Source: Epiperipatus broadwayi (lineage: Eukaryota > Onychophora > Udeonychophora > Euonychophora > Peripatidae). Taken from it: a stretch of 64,000 nucleotides of DNA. Below, in pieces: positions 12,501-27,500 of the stretch (the stretch's first letter is position 1; every line of letters begins with the position of its first letter). The notes beneath the pieces are model-generated. The model was not told the DNA's origin, searched no databases, and worked only from the letters and a program-made list of their open reading frames with translations. A program made the translations under genes and the position numbers. The stretch covers positions 23,021,401 to 23,085,400 of the forward strand of contig JAQFVV010000001.1 in assembly GCA_028023455.1 (NCBI GenBank), in the 5' to 3' direction.

Positions 12501-15500
12501 ATATAGCTGTAATTAAAACAATGAATGAAAAGAACTTAGTTTTTCAAATAACTCACCCCCACCCCCCTCTTTTTTTATTGTTAGAAATTCATAGTCAGCG
12601 TATTCAATGATTTCATTCTTTAAAAATTTAAATTAAAAGACTTTGGAAAATTATTTTTTTCTTCAGTGATCCTCCCCTCTCTACACTTAACCAATTGGAT
12701 ATAATATTTTTTAAAAATTAATTTCTGCATTAATCATGATTTTAGATTGAAAGATAAAACAGACAGCTTTTCTAAATATATTTTATTAATTTATAAGTAT
12801 TTACAATATTTGTTTTTTCTTTAATTTTATTTTTAAATCTTGAGTAATACTATATATACATATTAAAAACATCTGTATTATGTATGTGTACTAAAAATGC
12901 ATTTTATATTGGAATCACTACTAACTAAATTTCAGTTCACAGGAGACTTGAAACTAAATACCAAGGATATATAGGGGCTATTATGTATATGTTATTTTTA
13001 TTATAAATATTTAAAAGTTATTTTTTACTATCTTGATAATGGGGTAAAAATGTTTCTTAGCTTATACTAAAAAAAAAAAAAACATTAAAATTAATTTTGA
13101 ATGAAGGTATTAAAATTGAGATATTTCACTTTCTTTAATATTTTTTTGATCTTAATGTATTTTTCATTATTTTCAAAATCAAAATTGATTTTATATTTTT
13201 GTGAGCCAAATGATAAATAAAAGCCATTTTAAAAACATCTTTCACTGCTTTAAATTAACCAAATACTGCCAATTGAAGTTGTAAAAATTTGCATAACATG
13301 TAAAACTAGTATTTAAATAAAAGTGTAAATAGTCATACCATACCTATAAGAAGACTTTCTCCTCCTGTTTCTGTGTCCAATAGATAATTAATAAAAGCTG
13401 TTTTTCCAGAACTCCAAGGTCCAATCACTAAAATAATTGGCTTTGCAAAGAGTTCTGCATCTAAAAAAAAAATAATAATATTAAATTAGCAATGTATTTA
13501 TTTTCCAATCTTAAATAAGATTGGAAGATAGTAAAAATGACTCATTTTGGCTGAATAATAAAAAACTATGCAAATTGTGTTGAATAAATTATTATTTAAT
13601 TTTTAAACAAAAGTGGTAACAATAAAATTAAAAAAATGTTGAAATATTTTAATAAATTGTTGGTTTAGTAAATTGTATGTAATTCTGAGGAAATAATATG
13701 AATTGCTTAATAAAATTCTTTAAATAATTTGAAAAGGAAACGTTTTCAATTGATTATTTAATAGATAATCTTTAATAAACATATATATATAACAATTCTG
13801 AGAAAAGCAATATCTTTATAAAAATTAAATTTAAGCCACTTATAATTAAATTAACAATTTTGAGTAATGAGTTTATTCTTTTTGTAAATTATTTTCAATT
13901 AAAAAAAGGAGAAGCTCAAATCCTTGTAAATGACGTAGAAGTAATGATAGAAAAATATTTTATTTTACTTAATGTTTTCTATTACTAGTGTTTTTTTCCT
14001 CTGTCTATCTAATAACAATTATATAGTCAGTTGCTTGAAAAGCATTGATATTTAAGCAGTAAAGTGATAGGCTGAATGCAATTCATTCAATTGTTTAAAC
14101 TTTAATCTTATATTGGGAAACCCCTATTCACTTATATGCTTGTAGAATGATTTCTGCCTATTTATAAAGAAACCACTCTTATTCTGAATGAACTAAATTC
14201 AAAACCAATTTATGAACAGTTCAGATTAACTAATATGATAATAAAAAAATTTTCACAAAAATAATTCTCGTAGTACATACATCAATGAAAAAATTGAATA
14301 GTAAAAAAATAGGACAAAATATATAATCATATGTAATGTAAATACTCACAATGCATATCTATGCTAAAATTTCATTTTCAAAACAAAAGACATCAGAAAG
14401 AATATGATGGTAGCTTCTAATGTCAGTACATTTAAGTTAATGTAAAATAAATTGAAAACATGCAGTCTAAGAATATAATATCTATAACACACTTTTTAAT
14501 GAAGTTTTATCCATAATCTATATCTATTTTTTTTTATCATCAAATTTATGATATATAAAAATGGTGCAATTTGTATTAGAGTACAATATTTGAATTTCTG
14601 TCATTCAGCAATGCAAAATTTCTTCATAACTATGAATAATGAATTTTAATTTAATTATTTTCCTTTATTAAATTAATTTTTTTTAAGGAATATTGATCAA
14701 TAAGATATGCTAGTACATTATATTTAATTTTTAAAATTTTTATATAATTATAGGTTTGTATTTGAATAATTTTGTGTGTTTTGAAAATTTTCCAAATTCA
14801 AACTCAACTTTGAATCCAGAGTTTCAAAATAATGCTAATCTATCTGTACTATAATTTTGCTTCATTTTGTTTTTCTTTTTTCATTAGTTAGTTTGAAATT
14901 CACCAAAGTCTTCAGCATTATAAATTTATATTTGGACTTTTTTAAAAAATTTAGTTATTACCTTAAAAAAAATCTATGTTATTGAAATGTCAATAAATAA
15001 TTTAGATACTGCATATAATCATAATAAAATCATCAGGATCTTCTACCTACTGATCATTCTTCTCATGAATTTTATCTTGACTGCGTTTACATATAGAAAA
15101 ATCTGAAAGAATATTTGACATATGCACATGTATAAAGATTAACACTTTATTACCCTATTTCAGAACCATCTATATAAACATAAATCATCAATGGACACCA
15201 ACCTCAGGCTAGTTTCACCAATAATAAATACTCAAATGTACAATTATTTTTCACAATAATTTTTATTTTTATATTATTTTATTGACTTGAAGGTTTTAAT
15301 GCCCAAATCAACTTACAGCTAACTATATAGAGCTAAAATTAAGTCAGAAACCATTTGTATTGGTAATTTTAATAATATGTTAACTGGTATCCATTGATTG
15401 TTTATGCTTACATAGATAATTCTATAGCTGTTAAATTTAAGTTAAAGGATTACCTGATTCTTTACTTGTGACATATTCGTTTTAATACTGTACCATAGAA

Positions 15501-18500
15501 TACATAATATATCATGGCCAACACTCATTTGAGCAGCAGAATTGTCAAGTAATGCTTTGATCCAAGGAACTCTTAATTCTCAAGTCTATCACTCTTCCAT
15601 GTGTTAAATGTTATTTGCATTTCTGATTATTTAGTTAAAGATACATATATATACTAAGAGATTGATTTGTTAATAAATTTGTCAAAAAAAAAATTGTCAC
15701 CAATATTTTAGAAAGTTTAAGTTACATTCATTTAAGACTGGATTTTAATTAATATTATGCTTGAACTTAAAAAAATCGTTTGTTGTTTTTTTTTTAATTT
15801 TATTATTGTCATGACATATTAAAATTCATATTATTTAGAATTTTATATTTCTTCTATTGGAATGTATAAATGCAAAAAATAGAGGAGACTCTGGGATTAG
15901 TATATTTTTAAATGAGAATGTGGATATCAATGAAATAATTTTTTAAAGATTTTTATTTTTGTTTTAATAATAAATTGTCTAATAAAATTTTCTTGTTTTA
16001 TTAAAATTTAATATACTATTATATGTATATTTTCAGCTATTTGTAAATTGTTAAATTCTATTTCATGTAATACTGTCTGCTTAGCATTCTCATTTTTGGA
16101 ATGCATCCAAAATTCTGAGTTATAAAACATTTCAAAATATTTTAATTATTATTTAAAAACCATCTAGAAATAATTATTTTTAGTAGTAGTTCATATATTA
16201 AAGTACAATAATAGTAATTTAAACTTAATTTTGCATAAATTTGATATTTGAATCTTGGAATCTGTTAATTTGGATAATGAACATTCTTTTGTAATGAGAA
16301 TCTGTTGTAAGCTACTTTGTAAATTTAAACTTAATCTGTTAATAATAAATTTATCCATATATTTATTATACATTAAAATAATTAGCAATACTTTTTATAA
16401 AAAGCATATTTGTGACTATTACATAATGTGACTAATTCATTTTAGAGATCACTTATGGTATAATTAATTCTGACAAATTGATATTTAATATTTTTTTGTC
16501 ACATTCAACAGCTTGATGTATTTATTCATGCTTTTTGACAATTATGTTTTATGTTAGCATTTTGTTAGAATTTTTTCATATACCAACATTTAGATTCATT
16601 TTAAGGTTTGGCATAAGTGATAGTACATAGAAAGTAAAATTATATTGAGTTTTATTTATATAAAGATTAAAACTTTGCATACAAATATTCTTTATTCAAA
16701 AGCAAAAGCCCTTTATATGATTCATTGTAGATGCTATTTATTTACATGATCAATTATCTATTGCTTTTATTGCAACATTTTAGCAATTATGTCTTTATTT
16801 ATTTATTGTACATTTTATTTATTTTATAACATGGCAGAAGTTTTTTGTACCTTATTTAAACAAAAATATTATTATCCATTACTTAATAAATATTTTATTC
16901 TATTGAGAATTGTTTAAAGATAATATTTATCACAACAATTAAATATGTCTACAAAAAAAAAATCCCAGAAATTTAACCAGACATTGGAAGTATTTTTATA
17001 TTGGTTATCATCTAGAACAAATTTATTGCTAAATGATTGATATCAATCTCTTTTTATTATGGAAAAAAGAGTTTGTATATTTCTTTGTGTTTGAAGACAA
17101 TAAAAAGAGTGAATCTATTAAAGTTATTCATTTTAAAATGGTTAAGAAAGACTCTTCAATAAATTACCTGTGAAGTGTAGCCATTTTAGTATTGACTAGT
17201 TTATTTAGATTGTATATCCATAGTTGGCAATATATATTTTTATAATAACAAATCATTACTTATAAAAAATAAAAAGTAATAGGATATATAGTCATTTGCT
17301 TTATTTAATGTTTATTAAAAAAGGTAAATTTTTTTGTCAAGAACAGATTTCAATATTTGTCTTTTCATTTGTTAATATATAATTTCCTATTCTGTATCAG
17401 TACAATGCACTCATTTTTAATGTGGTCAAAAACTTTGGAACCCAAAGTCTACATTGTAATATAATACTTGAATTGTTATCTTTTTAAGTAATATTTTAAA
17501 ATTCTAGAACTTCTGTCAATTCTAATGTCTTTCTAGTATTTTTTTAATTGGATGATTAAAATGACAGAAGTTATGAAAATTCATAAACTGAGCAATATAT
17601 TTGAAATATCTTTATTGCTGATATTTTAAAACATAAAAAAAATGAGTTTATGTCTAAATAGGAATGATTAATAGAAGTATAACAGTTTGTGTTCATGTTG
17701 TTTTTTGTAATGTATCAGCAGGATATATTTGCGTATGTTTAATTTTTATAAAATTATTTAATTAAAAAAAATGCTTACCACTGAATGTATATCCATATAA
17801 ATCTGTGAATTTATAAGTTTTTTCAACAGGCTTTATGGTGTTGTGATAAATTTTTTGAAGTCGTTTAAGAATATCATTGGCATATTTATCCACTTTTGTT
17901 TGTTTAACCATACTTTCTGTATCCAGATGTAAGAGCTCATCAATATAATCTGTGATTCTTTTATGCTCAAAAATTTCTTCTTGGTCACTTTCTTTTTCAG
18001 TTTCCTCCTCCTGAGCATATTCTTTGTCCACTATTTTTTCCTCAGCTTCCTCTTTTTCGCTTTTTTCTTCTTCAGCTTCTTTCTCTTTTTCACTTAATTG
18101 TTCTTCTTTCATTTCAGCCTCTTTTTCCTCTTCAGTTTCTTTTTCCATTTCACTTTTGTCTTCACCCTCTTCTTCACCTTTTTCTTCTTCAATTTCTTTC
18201 TCTTCTCCAATTTCTTTCTCTTCTCCAATTTCTTTCTCTTCTCCAATTTTTTTTTCTTCTTCAATTTCTTTTTCTTCTATCTCTTCTGATATTTCTTTTT
18301 CTTCTTCACTTTCTTTTTCTTTCTCTTCAATACTTTCTTCTATAATTTCTTCTTCACTTTTTTCAATTTCTTCTGCCTCAAATTCTTCAGTTCTGTGTTC
18401 TTCTATGTCTTCCTCTACTTCTTCCATTTCTTCTACCTTTTCCATTTTTTCCTCATCTTCTTTTTCACTTTCTAATTTTTCTTCTTCAGCTAGATCTTTT

Positions 18501-21500
18501 TCACTTTCAGCTTCACTTTTTTCTTCTGCCTCTTTTATAAAATCTTCTTCAATCATATCTTTTGCCTCAGTTTCTTCCCCTTCAAGTTCTTCAGCTTCTT
18601 CTCTAGACTCTTCTTCAACTTCCTGTTCTAATTGCTCTTGAGCCTCTTCAATTTTTTCTGATGAAGCAACAATAGCTTCTTCAGAAGGAATTGCTTCTTC
18701 TTCATGTTCAATGTGACAGGGAGGAGGTGGTTCGTCTGTACATTGTAATAAACAATGCCTACCCCCAGTGGTTATTATATGAATTGGTTTTTCTGAAATT
18801 AAGAATGATTTTGGAAATTTATCAAACTTTTCCTCAAGACATGGTGATGGAGGTGGTGGTGGGGCTTCTCGTTTGTTTGTCTGATGTTGACATTCCCCTC
18901 TTTGACAACTGGATGCTGAGGAAGAGCCCTCAGTTTTGCCTGCTTTTAATAATAATAAAAAAATATTAATATTTGTGATTAACATTTAAATTATCTTAAT
19001 ATTTATTACTTTGGAATAACATTAACAAAATTAGCTATTTTTTTAAAAAAAATGTAAATCTTACCGTGTGCTTGTTCATCGTGTCCATGATGAGTGGTGG
19101 GCTTTTTAATTACAATTGATACTAAAAATAATATATATATTTATATGAGTTATAAGGTTTTGGATTTTGATAAAGTATTGAATGTTAAGAAATACTATCA
19201 AAATAATCAATTTAAATTTTGATTGCTTATAGTTTTGGACATATACAAATATACACCTTTGTATTCCATATTATTTTTTATTACAATATTTATTGTATAA
19301 TGGATATTTTATTTTCACACACACACATATATATATACATGACAAAACAGCTCTCCACTTTACTACCATCTAGGGAAACTTGATTTAAGTTAAAAGTTTA
19401 GGATGATTTGAATTTCTAACTTTTAGCTTCATAGATAAAGTGAAGTCAAAGGTGGTTGCAGGATACATATATCCATTCCTTTTAAATTTGAATCCTAGGC
19501 CTTATTGTTGAAGTAAAAGCCAGAAACTAGTCTGGGGATAAGGATTCAAATATTAAGGATAATCATTTTGTATGCATTTGTTAATCACTGATTCCCAAGC
19601 TTATACTAAACTGCAGTAAAATGAAGAGTTACTTTTATTTTATATTGTTTAAACTGGGTATTTAATGGTTTGTTGTTAATAAGTATGTGTATATATATGT
19701 GTGTGTGCATGTGGATGTGTATTTGCCTTCATATATATGTGTGCTTAATGCATTTAATAAATTATTTTTATTTTTATATTAAAATAATTTAACATTATGT
19801 GTTAAATTTTAATAAGATAAGATAAAATAAAGAAATTGGTAGATAAGGGTTAAATTTCTAAAATTTGTGGTATGAAAGTTTTTACAACAATAAACTTTAA
19901 CAATGAATTTCACTCACAATATAGGAACAAAATTAGTTAATATCTAAAACTTCATAATACATATAACTTCTTTTTTAAATTAAAAATAATTATTCATAAA
20001 AAAACTATGAAAATTACTGTTGGTCAATCAAGAATTGCTTCAAGTTCATTAGAGGCCAGTTTACATTTAATTTTTAATTTATTTTTTTTGTTTGTGTTTC
20101 AACATGTCAAGTGAAACTTATTAAATAAGACAAAGTAGTAGTCTGCAGCAAATACTGAATAAGACACTATTGTACTTATTATATCTGATTGATCTTTAAA
20201 CAGTGAAGTATAAATTATATTTTAATATTACATTCACAAAATATTTTTTCTATTAAAAAAAAAAAAATCTTTGATGATCAGTTAGTCCACCTGTGTTAAT
20301 AAATTTTAACATTTTAGAAATTACACTTTCTCTTCCTGCATATATCTGATCTTTATACAAGGATTTGCTATAAATTGTTACTATCAATATATACTCACTA
20401 CTTCCATTAACAATCAACTATTTGCTATAATAATAGTTAAAAAATAATTTTGAATTTTTTTTTTTTTTTTTTTAAATGACTGCCTTTTTTTTTTTTTTTT
20501 TAAAAAGGGCAGGTACTTTGAGACTATAATGATTTCATGAAAATAACATTATATGCCTAAGATAAAATGGTGATGTTTATGCTAAAAAAATACAGAACAG
20601 TTATAGAGTTTATTCAATATATATATATAGTGATTATCATTTGATTATACAGAAGTGCATTGTATTTTGTATAATAATAAAATGCATTTAAAATAATTTG
20701 AAATCTGTTTACCTAATTTTCATCCAGTATTTTTGCTAGACAATCTACTGTAATTTGTCACCCATCCTGGGTTAAATAAGACTTTTATCATAAAAAGCAA
20801 AATAATAATAGTAATAATAAAAGTGAAAAAATACAAGTGTCATTCATTGCAATACATAATTAAAACAAGCTTTGATCATAGAGATTAACCAAGTGAATTA
20901 ATAATAAATTTTAAAATATGTTCATTAGTTAAAATATATTCACTTGCTTAATTTTTGTCAATGCTAATTCTGCTGAAGGCAAAAATGCTGACATCAACAA
21001 TCTAAATTATTTTGACTGGAAAAAAGGGACAAAAAATTATTTCATACATTATGCAATAGATAATCAAAATTATATGATCAAAGGATACTAAATATAAGTT
21101 GAAAATATTATATATTTGCTTAGTTTTTTATTATTATTCTCACAATCTATTTATAGTAGGATTTCTTGTTATGGAGGTTTTCGTTGCAAATGTAAAATAT
21201 CAGCAAAAAATATATAACTCAGTATATAAGTAAAATCAAACTTCAATCTATATACAAAAACAAAGTGCATTAATTCGCCTATATTGTGACAGGTCTGTTG
21301 TGCCAGCTATTGCTATTTTTTGTTGTCTTTTAACTATTATTCTATATCAGAATACAATAAATTGGATTTGATGGAAATACACATTTACAAACAAAAATTC
21401 CTAAAAAAAATTATATATAAACATTTGCAAATATTGAAAAAAATCAGTTTATATAAGAACAAAGGACATAAAACATCATTCAACAGTCTTCGGGAAAATA

Positions 21501-24500
21501 GTCTTTAGAAAATCAACAAAATCTTTTTTATTTTAAATGTATTTTTAAAACACAAATGAATAAATGTTAACCACTGATAAATCTATCAAATTCTGCTTTA
21601 AATATTAAAATTGCTTTTTTATTTTTAGAATATCTCAAAAAATTCTAACAATCTATTTGTTGGCAGATAATGACATTACACCATTAGTGAAAGAAGACGG
21701 GATGCATTTTTCTTTGTTAACATTTCAGGCAAATTTATTAAATTCTATTTTTAAAAATAAAACATGAATAAAATCCAAGTATATGCATATATTCTTTTGC
21801 TTTTAAATAATTATTATACAATTATTGCTAAAAATAATCATAAATTGTTAATTAACTGTACAAAGTATCATTTTTTTTTACCTATTACAAAAATCTTTTT
21901 GAAGTAATCATAAATGTTTTTAAGATTGGAGAACAAAACCACTTTTTAATTATGTTGACTTCTAGATTTTTTTTTTTTTAATTAATATTATGTAATATAG
22001 GGTATATGAGCACAGACTTTCACACCACCCACCTCTCTCCACTCTATCTAATAACACTGATACACCTAAACACATATATGCTGAAAAGATAAATTATCAC
22101 CAATATACGTATTTCATGCTAAACCAGCAATCATCAGTTGGTCCAGACTATCATCTTTACACACATATATAGTATAAGTGCTCAGATATATATTAAGATA
22201 GACTATCCTCATAGTTTAATGGACAGGCTTCAATCCACTCCACACTCCAACTCTTCAACCGTCCATCCAATTGAAAATCTGATGATGGAATGCTCAAAGG
22301 CCACCCTGAGGCCGAGATTCTTGTCACACCCATGTTGACTTAAGGTCAATCTGAACCCCACATGTACAGGATATAATCCATTTAATACATATGCAAGGAT
22401 GGGCAGACATCTCTATAATGTAATAACTGAAACATAGGCTTGTTATATACCTGTGGCTATATATGTGTAATATAGGGTATATGAGCACAGACTTTCACAC
22501 CACCCACCTCTCTCCACTCTATCTAATAACACTGATACACCTAAACACATATATGCTGAAAAGATAAATAATCACCAATATACGTATTTCATGCTAAACC
22601 AGCAATCATCAGTTGGTCCAGACTATCATCTTTACATACATATATAATTAAGTGCTCAGATATATATTAAGATAGACTATCCTCATAGTTTAATGGACAG
22701 GCTTCAATCCACTCCACACTCCAACTCTTCAACCGTCCATCCAATTGAAAATCTGATGATGGAATGCTCAAAGGCCACCCTGAGGCCGAGATTATTATCA
22801 CACCCATGTTGACCTAAGTTCAATCTGAACCCCACATGTACAGGACATAATCCATTTAATACATATGCAAGGATGGGCAGACATCTCTATAATGTAATAA
22901 CTGAAACACAGGCTTGTTATATACCTGTGGCTATATATATGTAATATAGGGTATTTGAGCACAGACTTTCACACACCCCACCTCTCTCCACTCTATGTCC
23001 TGTACATGTGGGGTTCAGATTGACCTTAGGTCAACATGGGTGTGACAATAATCTCGGCCTCAGGGTGGTCTTTGAGCATTCCATCATCAGATTTTCAATT
23101 GGATGGATGGTTGAAGAGTTGGAGTGTGGAGTGGATTGAAGCCTGTCCATTAAACTATGAGGATAGTCTATCTTAATATATATCTGAGCACTTATACTAT
23201 ATATGTGTGTAAAGATGATAGTCTGAACCAACTGATGATTGCTGGTTTAGCATGAAATACCTATATTGGTGATTATTTATCTTTTCAGCATATATGTGTT
23301 TAGGTGTATCAGTGTTATTAGATAGAGTGGAGAGAGGTGGGTGGTGTGAAAGTCTGTGCTCATATACCCTATATTATATATATATAGCCACAGGTATATA
23401 ACAAGCCTGTGTTTCAGTTATTTAATTAATATTGAAAGTATGCATTTTTTTTTAAAAGAGCAAATTAGCGAAATCTCAATACATCCCTATAGAGATGCTA
23501 TTTAAAGGAACATATCAGCAGTGAGTTATACCCGAAGACCTTCTCATCTTGATGATATGGAAAGTTAATAATAAATTTTAAAATTTGTACTTTGCTCAAA
23601 AACAATTTTTATTTAATTTTTTTATTAATATTTTCATACCTATAGAAATGCATTATTTAAAAAAAAAACCTGTTGGCAAAAAAAAAAAAAAAAGGATTTA
23701 TTCATTTTCATCATTAAAACAACAGCTATCAATTGTACATTCCATGATCTAATTTCTATTTATCTAAAAACTTTTTTTGTTTGGGTAGTTACAAAACTTT
23801 GATGTATCTGACAAAGTGTATTCATAATAAACTTTAAAATATTTCTTTACATCTGAAAACAATTTTTATTTAACTAATTTTTAATTTTTGTATTTGCAGA
23901 CATTTTAATTTTCCTTGAGCAAAAATATGTCATTCTAAACAACAACATTAGCACAAAAAAGTTTTAATTATTTCTGTTATTAAAACTATAGCAATAAAAT
24001 GTATATTATATTTTTTAATTTAATTTGTATTTTATTGTGAGTGCATTTATGTTTTAATAAAATGGTCCAGTTGTTTTTGAAAAAAAAAATTAACAGTGCT
24101 GCAAAACCAATTCAACATTTTATTGATTATATAATTATAAAAACATTGATGACAGAACAGTCAAGTGCAATAAAGATAAATTTAATATTTACATTATATT
24201 CATTTAATTCTATTAATATTAGTTCATTGTATTACATAAGTATTTGTTTGGAGATGGTATTGTTAGTCCTTTTGCTTTAAATCACTTCTATACAATCTTT
24301 AACATTTTTAAGATATACATATTTATTTGATGCTAGAAAACAGAATTAATGTAATATTGATATATTACTTTTAAAAAAATAATCTGAAGAGGTCATTACT
24401 TTCTAATAGGCAGTAAAGTCAAAATTTAATTCTTTGTTATTTGCAATTGCAAAATTACATTGAAAAGACTTAAAAATTTATGATTATTTTTACACAATAA

Positions 24501-27500
24501 TTATATTATAATTATTTAAAAAACAAAAATATACATGATGACATTTATATATGCTTTATTTTTAAAGATAGAAGTTAACAAATTCTAACTTAATGGTAAC
24601 AAAGAAAACCATGACTTGTCCTATTACTACAATCTCACTTTGTAAAACTGATCACTAACAGTTTACTGACATGGTAATAGGATTTTTTGAAATATTCTAA
24701 AAATTATAAATGCAATTTTATTTTTTTAATTAGAAATTTATAGATTTTCAGAGCTTTACATTTATTTGTTCTCATTTTAAAAATAAAATTTTAATCAATG
24801 AACATTTTGCTGAATTCTGCAGTTGCAAATATTGGCTGCTTTTCTGATTACTATCAAATGATGAAAAAGTTCTTTGTGTTCATTATTTAATCTGTTTATT
24901 AATATTTTTTCAATATTTGCAAAGTTCAAATATGATTTTTTAAAATATTTTTCATTTGTAAACTTTCTAAAAAGTCAAATTTTTAACATTGACAAAAATT
25001 GCCACCAAAGCTAACAATTGAAAATGTCAACTTATTATAGTGTTAATTTTTTTTCTATATGATTCATTTTAGCTTAATAAATCATGATTCAGTAGATTAT
25101 CAATTTGTCCAATATAGAACTCAAATTTACTATTATGAAATGTGAATTATTTGTTGGATTATTTCCATTATTTAATACTATGAACTGAATGTCTTTAGAA
25201 AAATCTAAACTTTCTAAATACATTCAACTGTTAGTAATGGCAACACGTTTAAAGTAATATTATTTTTTTCTCTTCTTTAGGTATTGCTCTTTTGATCAGT
25301 GACAGTACCAGCATGAGAATTGAACCCAGTTCTTTAGATTATTGAATATTGAATTTTAAGATAATTCTTTAAGTGTGTTGCTGGCCTGACCGATGACAGT
25401 ACTAGCATGGAAATCAAGCTCGGACCTAGATTTTTGATTATTGAATTTTAAGATAATTATTTACCCAACTGAGTGTTACCTTAAAATTCAAGAATCTAAA
25501 GGTCATAGTTCAATTCTCATGCTGGTACTGTGGACTGGTTAGGCCAGCAATACCTGTGTGCTATTACTAACATTGAAATATATTTAGAAAGTCTAAATAA
25601 AGTTTAAATTTTTCTAAAGACATTCAGTTCATAATATTAGATGATGAAAATAGTACAACAAATAATTAATATTAGAATGCCATTGTCATAAACTTTCAGA
25701 TATAAAGATTAAAGTTATTTCATAAAAGTAAAATTAAAGTTTTGAAATGTTTTTATTATGCACTATTTTTGTGCACAGATTAGTATTTTTTATATTAATA
25801 AAAAGCTTACATATGCAAAAAATGTAGATTTTTTAAATATTCAGCTTTATTACTGTTTAGCATGCTTTCGATATATCATGTATATCATATTCATAGCTTA
25901 TAATAATATGACTATAGTCATTTTATTATAAGCTAGGAATATGATATTTAAAAAATCTTCCTTTTCTGTGTATGTGTTCATTAATAGTCGTTTTTTATGT
26001 TACCTCAGAAAAGAAAAAAATAATTTATAGTTGAATTAATAATATACTCAGTAAATGTTTTTTTTTTTATTTAAATGCTTAAGAATATATTTTGTAATGG
26101 ATATTTAACAGACTTTTATCAAATAGATTTCCTTTACATTTTATACATATGTTAGAAATTGATGGCCGTGTAATATAATAATGGAAATATTTCAGGTTAG
26201 TCACTTGGTAGAGGTGTTTCAGATCAAATTCTAAATCTCTTAAATCAGTTCAGGGTGATATATATATATAAGACTAAAAATAAAAAGCATTTGCAATAAA
26301 TTCAAATAGAAATAAAAAACAAATCTTAGTTTCTCTTGATTGCATGAGAATTGCTTTAAATTTATAAAAGTTTACTTTTTAAAAAACACTTCATTTCATA
26401 AGCAAAATAATATTGGAATTGATTTTTTTAAAAATATTGCACAGAATATGACAGTTTTTATTCCATTTAATAAAATCAATATTGCAGTAATTATTCCATT
26501 ATTAATAAGTATTCCACCATTTTCTTTCCAAATATGGCTCATTAATTTCACACTTTCTTTTCAAATCTTGTTTTATTTTATGAATCATTTTTCATTTCAA
26601 GTTTTTTTCCTATTGATTCTCTGTTTTAAATGCAAATAATTTCAAAAGATATCCAAATACTAAAAAATAATATATATAAATATTTTATAATAAAAACATT
26701 TTTATTTACTGTGTGCTAAATATATATATATATAATTGTATTCTTCAACTACAATTAGAATTTTTGTATTTAATGTGAAATAATAGTATGGAGTGTCCAG
26801 AAGTTAATTAATCCAATCACTAATTAATTAATTTCTGGACACCCACACTTTTTTGTAAGTGAAATATAAAAACACTAATTGTGTTTAAAGAATTTTTTTT
26901 TTTTTGCTTTTTAGTGGATAGTAACTAAAAGCGTTTATTGGAAAATATTTTTTGTGTATATTATTTCAATTTTAAACTTAATTTTTTTAAATTCAAATTT
27001 TAATGTTTATATACATTTTGAATTTAGGGTAATAAATTAAATTTTTTTGCCGTAGCCATTCATTATAATTGTTTATTTCTTATATGAGGTTTTTGGTTTC
27101 CAAAGCATTTCAGGGAACCAATTGAATGCGATTTAGAAAGAATAATTTTAAAAGCATGTCAACATTTTTTACTTTTATTATGATAAGAAATCTGATTTGA
27201 AGATAATGAAATCAGTTTTAATTTTTTAATAGACTGCAGACCTGAACTATTTTATTAAATTTACATATTAAATGATATTACACAAAAATCAAACATTCTG
27301 TTTAAAAGAATGAGCTTAATTTGATTTAAATAAAATTGAAATAATGATAAAATATAAACCTAAAAAATGAAATGATTTTTTTCATATGAGTACAAAACTT
27401 TGACAAATAGATTGTATTTGTAGATTTTAATGCAGATTATATTTTACAAAATTATATTGTAATTCGTTAAAATACCTATTTAATTACAATTATTTTAAAC

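Noticed and set aside
17833-18018. A 61-residue minus-strand frame
   Set aside because: It overlaps SRL exon 3 in another frame and has no independent support.
18024-18641. A 205-residue Ser/Phe-rich plus-strand frame, and shorter ones at 18098 and 18691
   Set aside because: They are antisense shadows of the Glu/Lys-rich SRL exon 3; the GAA/GAG codons read backward give Ser/Phe.
5502-18942. Calling the gene EHD1-4
   Set aside because: No EH domain follows the GTPase/helical part, and the long acidic N-terminal region is the sarcalumenin layout.
22138-23231. Two matching 66-residue frames in the 475-bp repeat
   Set aside because: They are the same stretch in direct and inverted copies; copy 2 does not keep an equally long frame, and no domain is visible.
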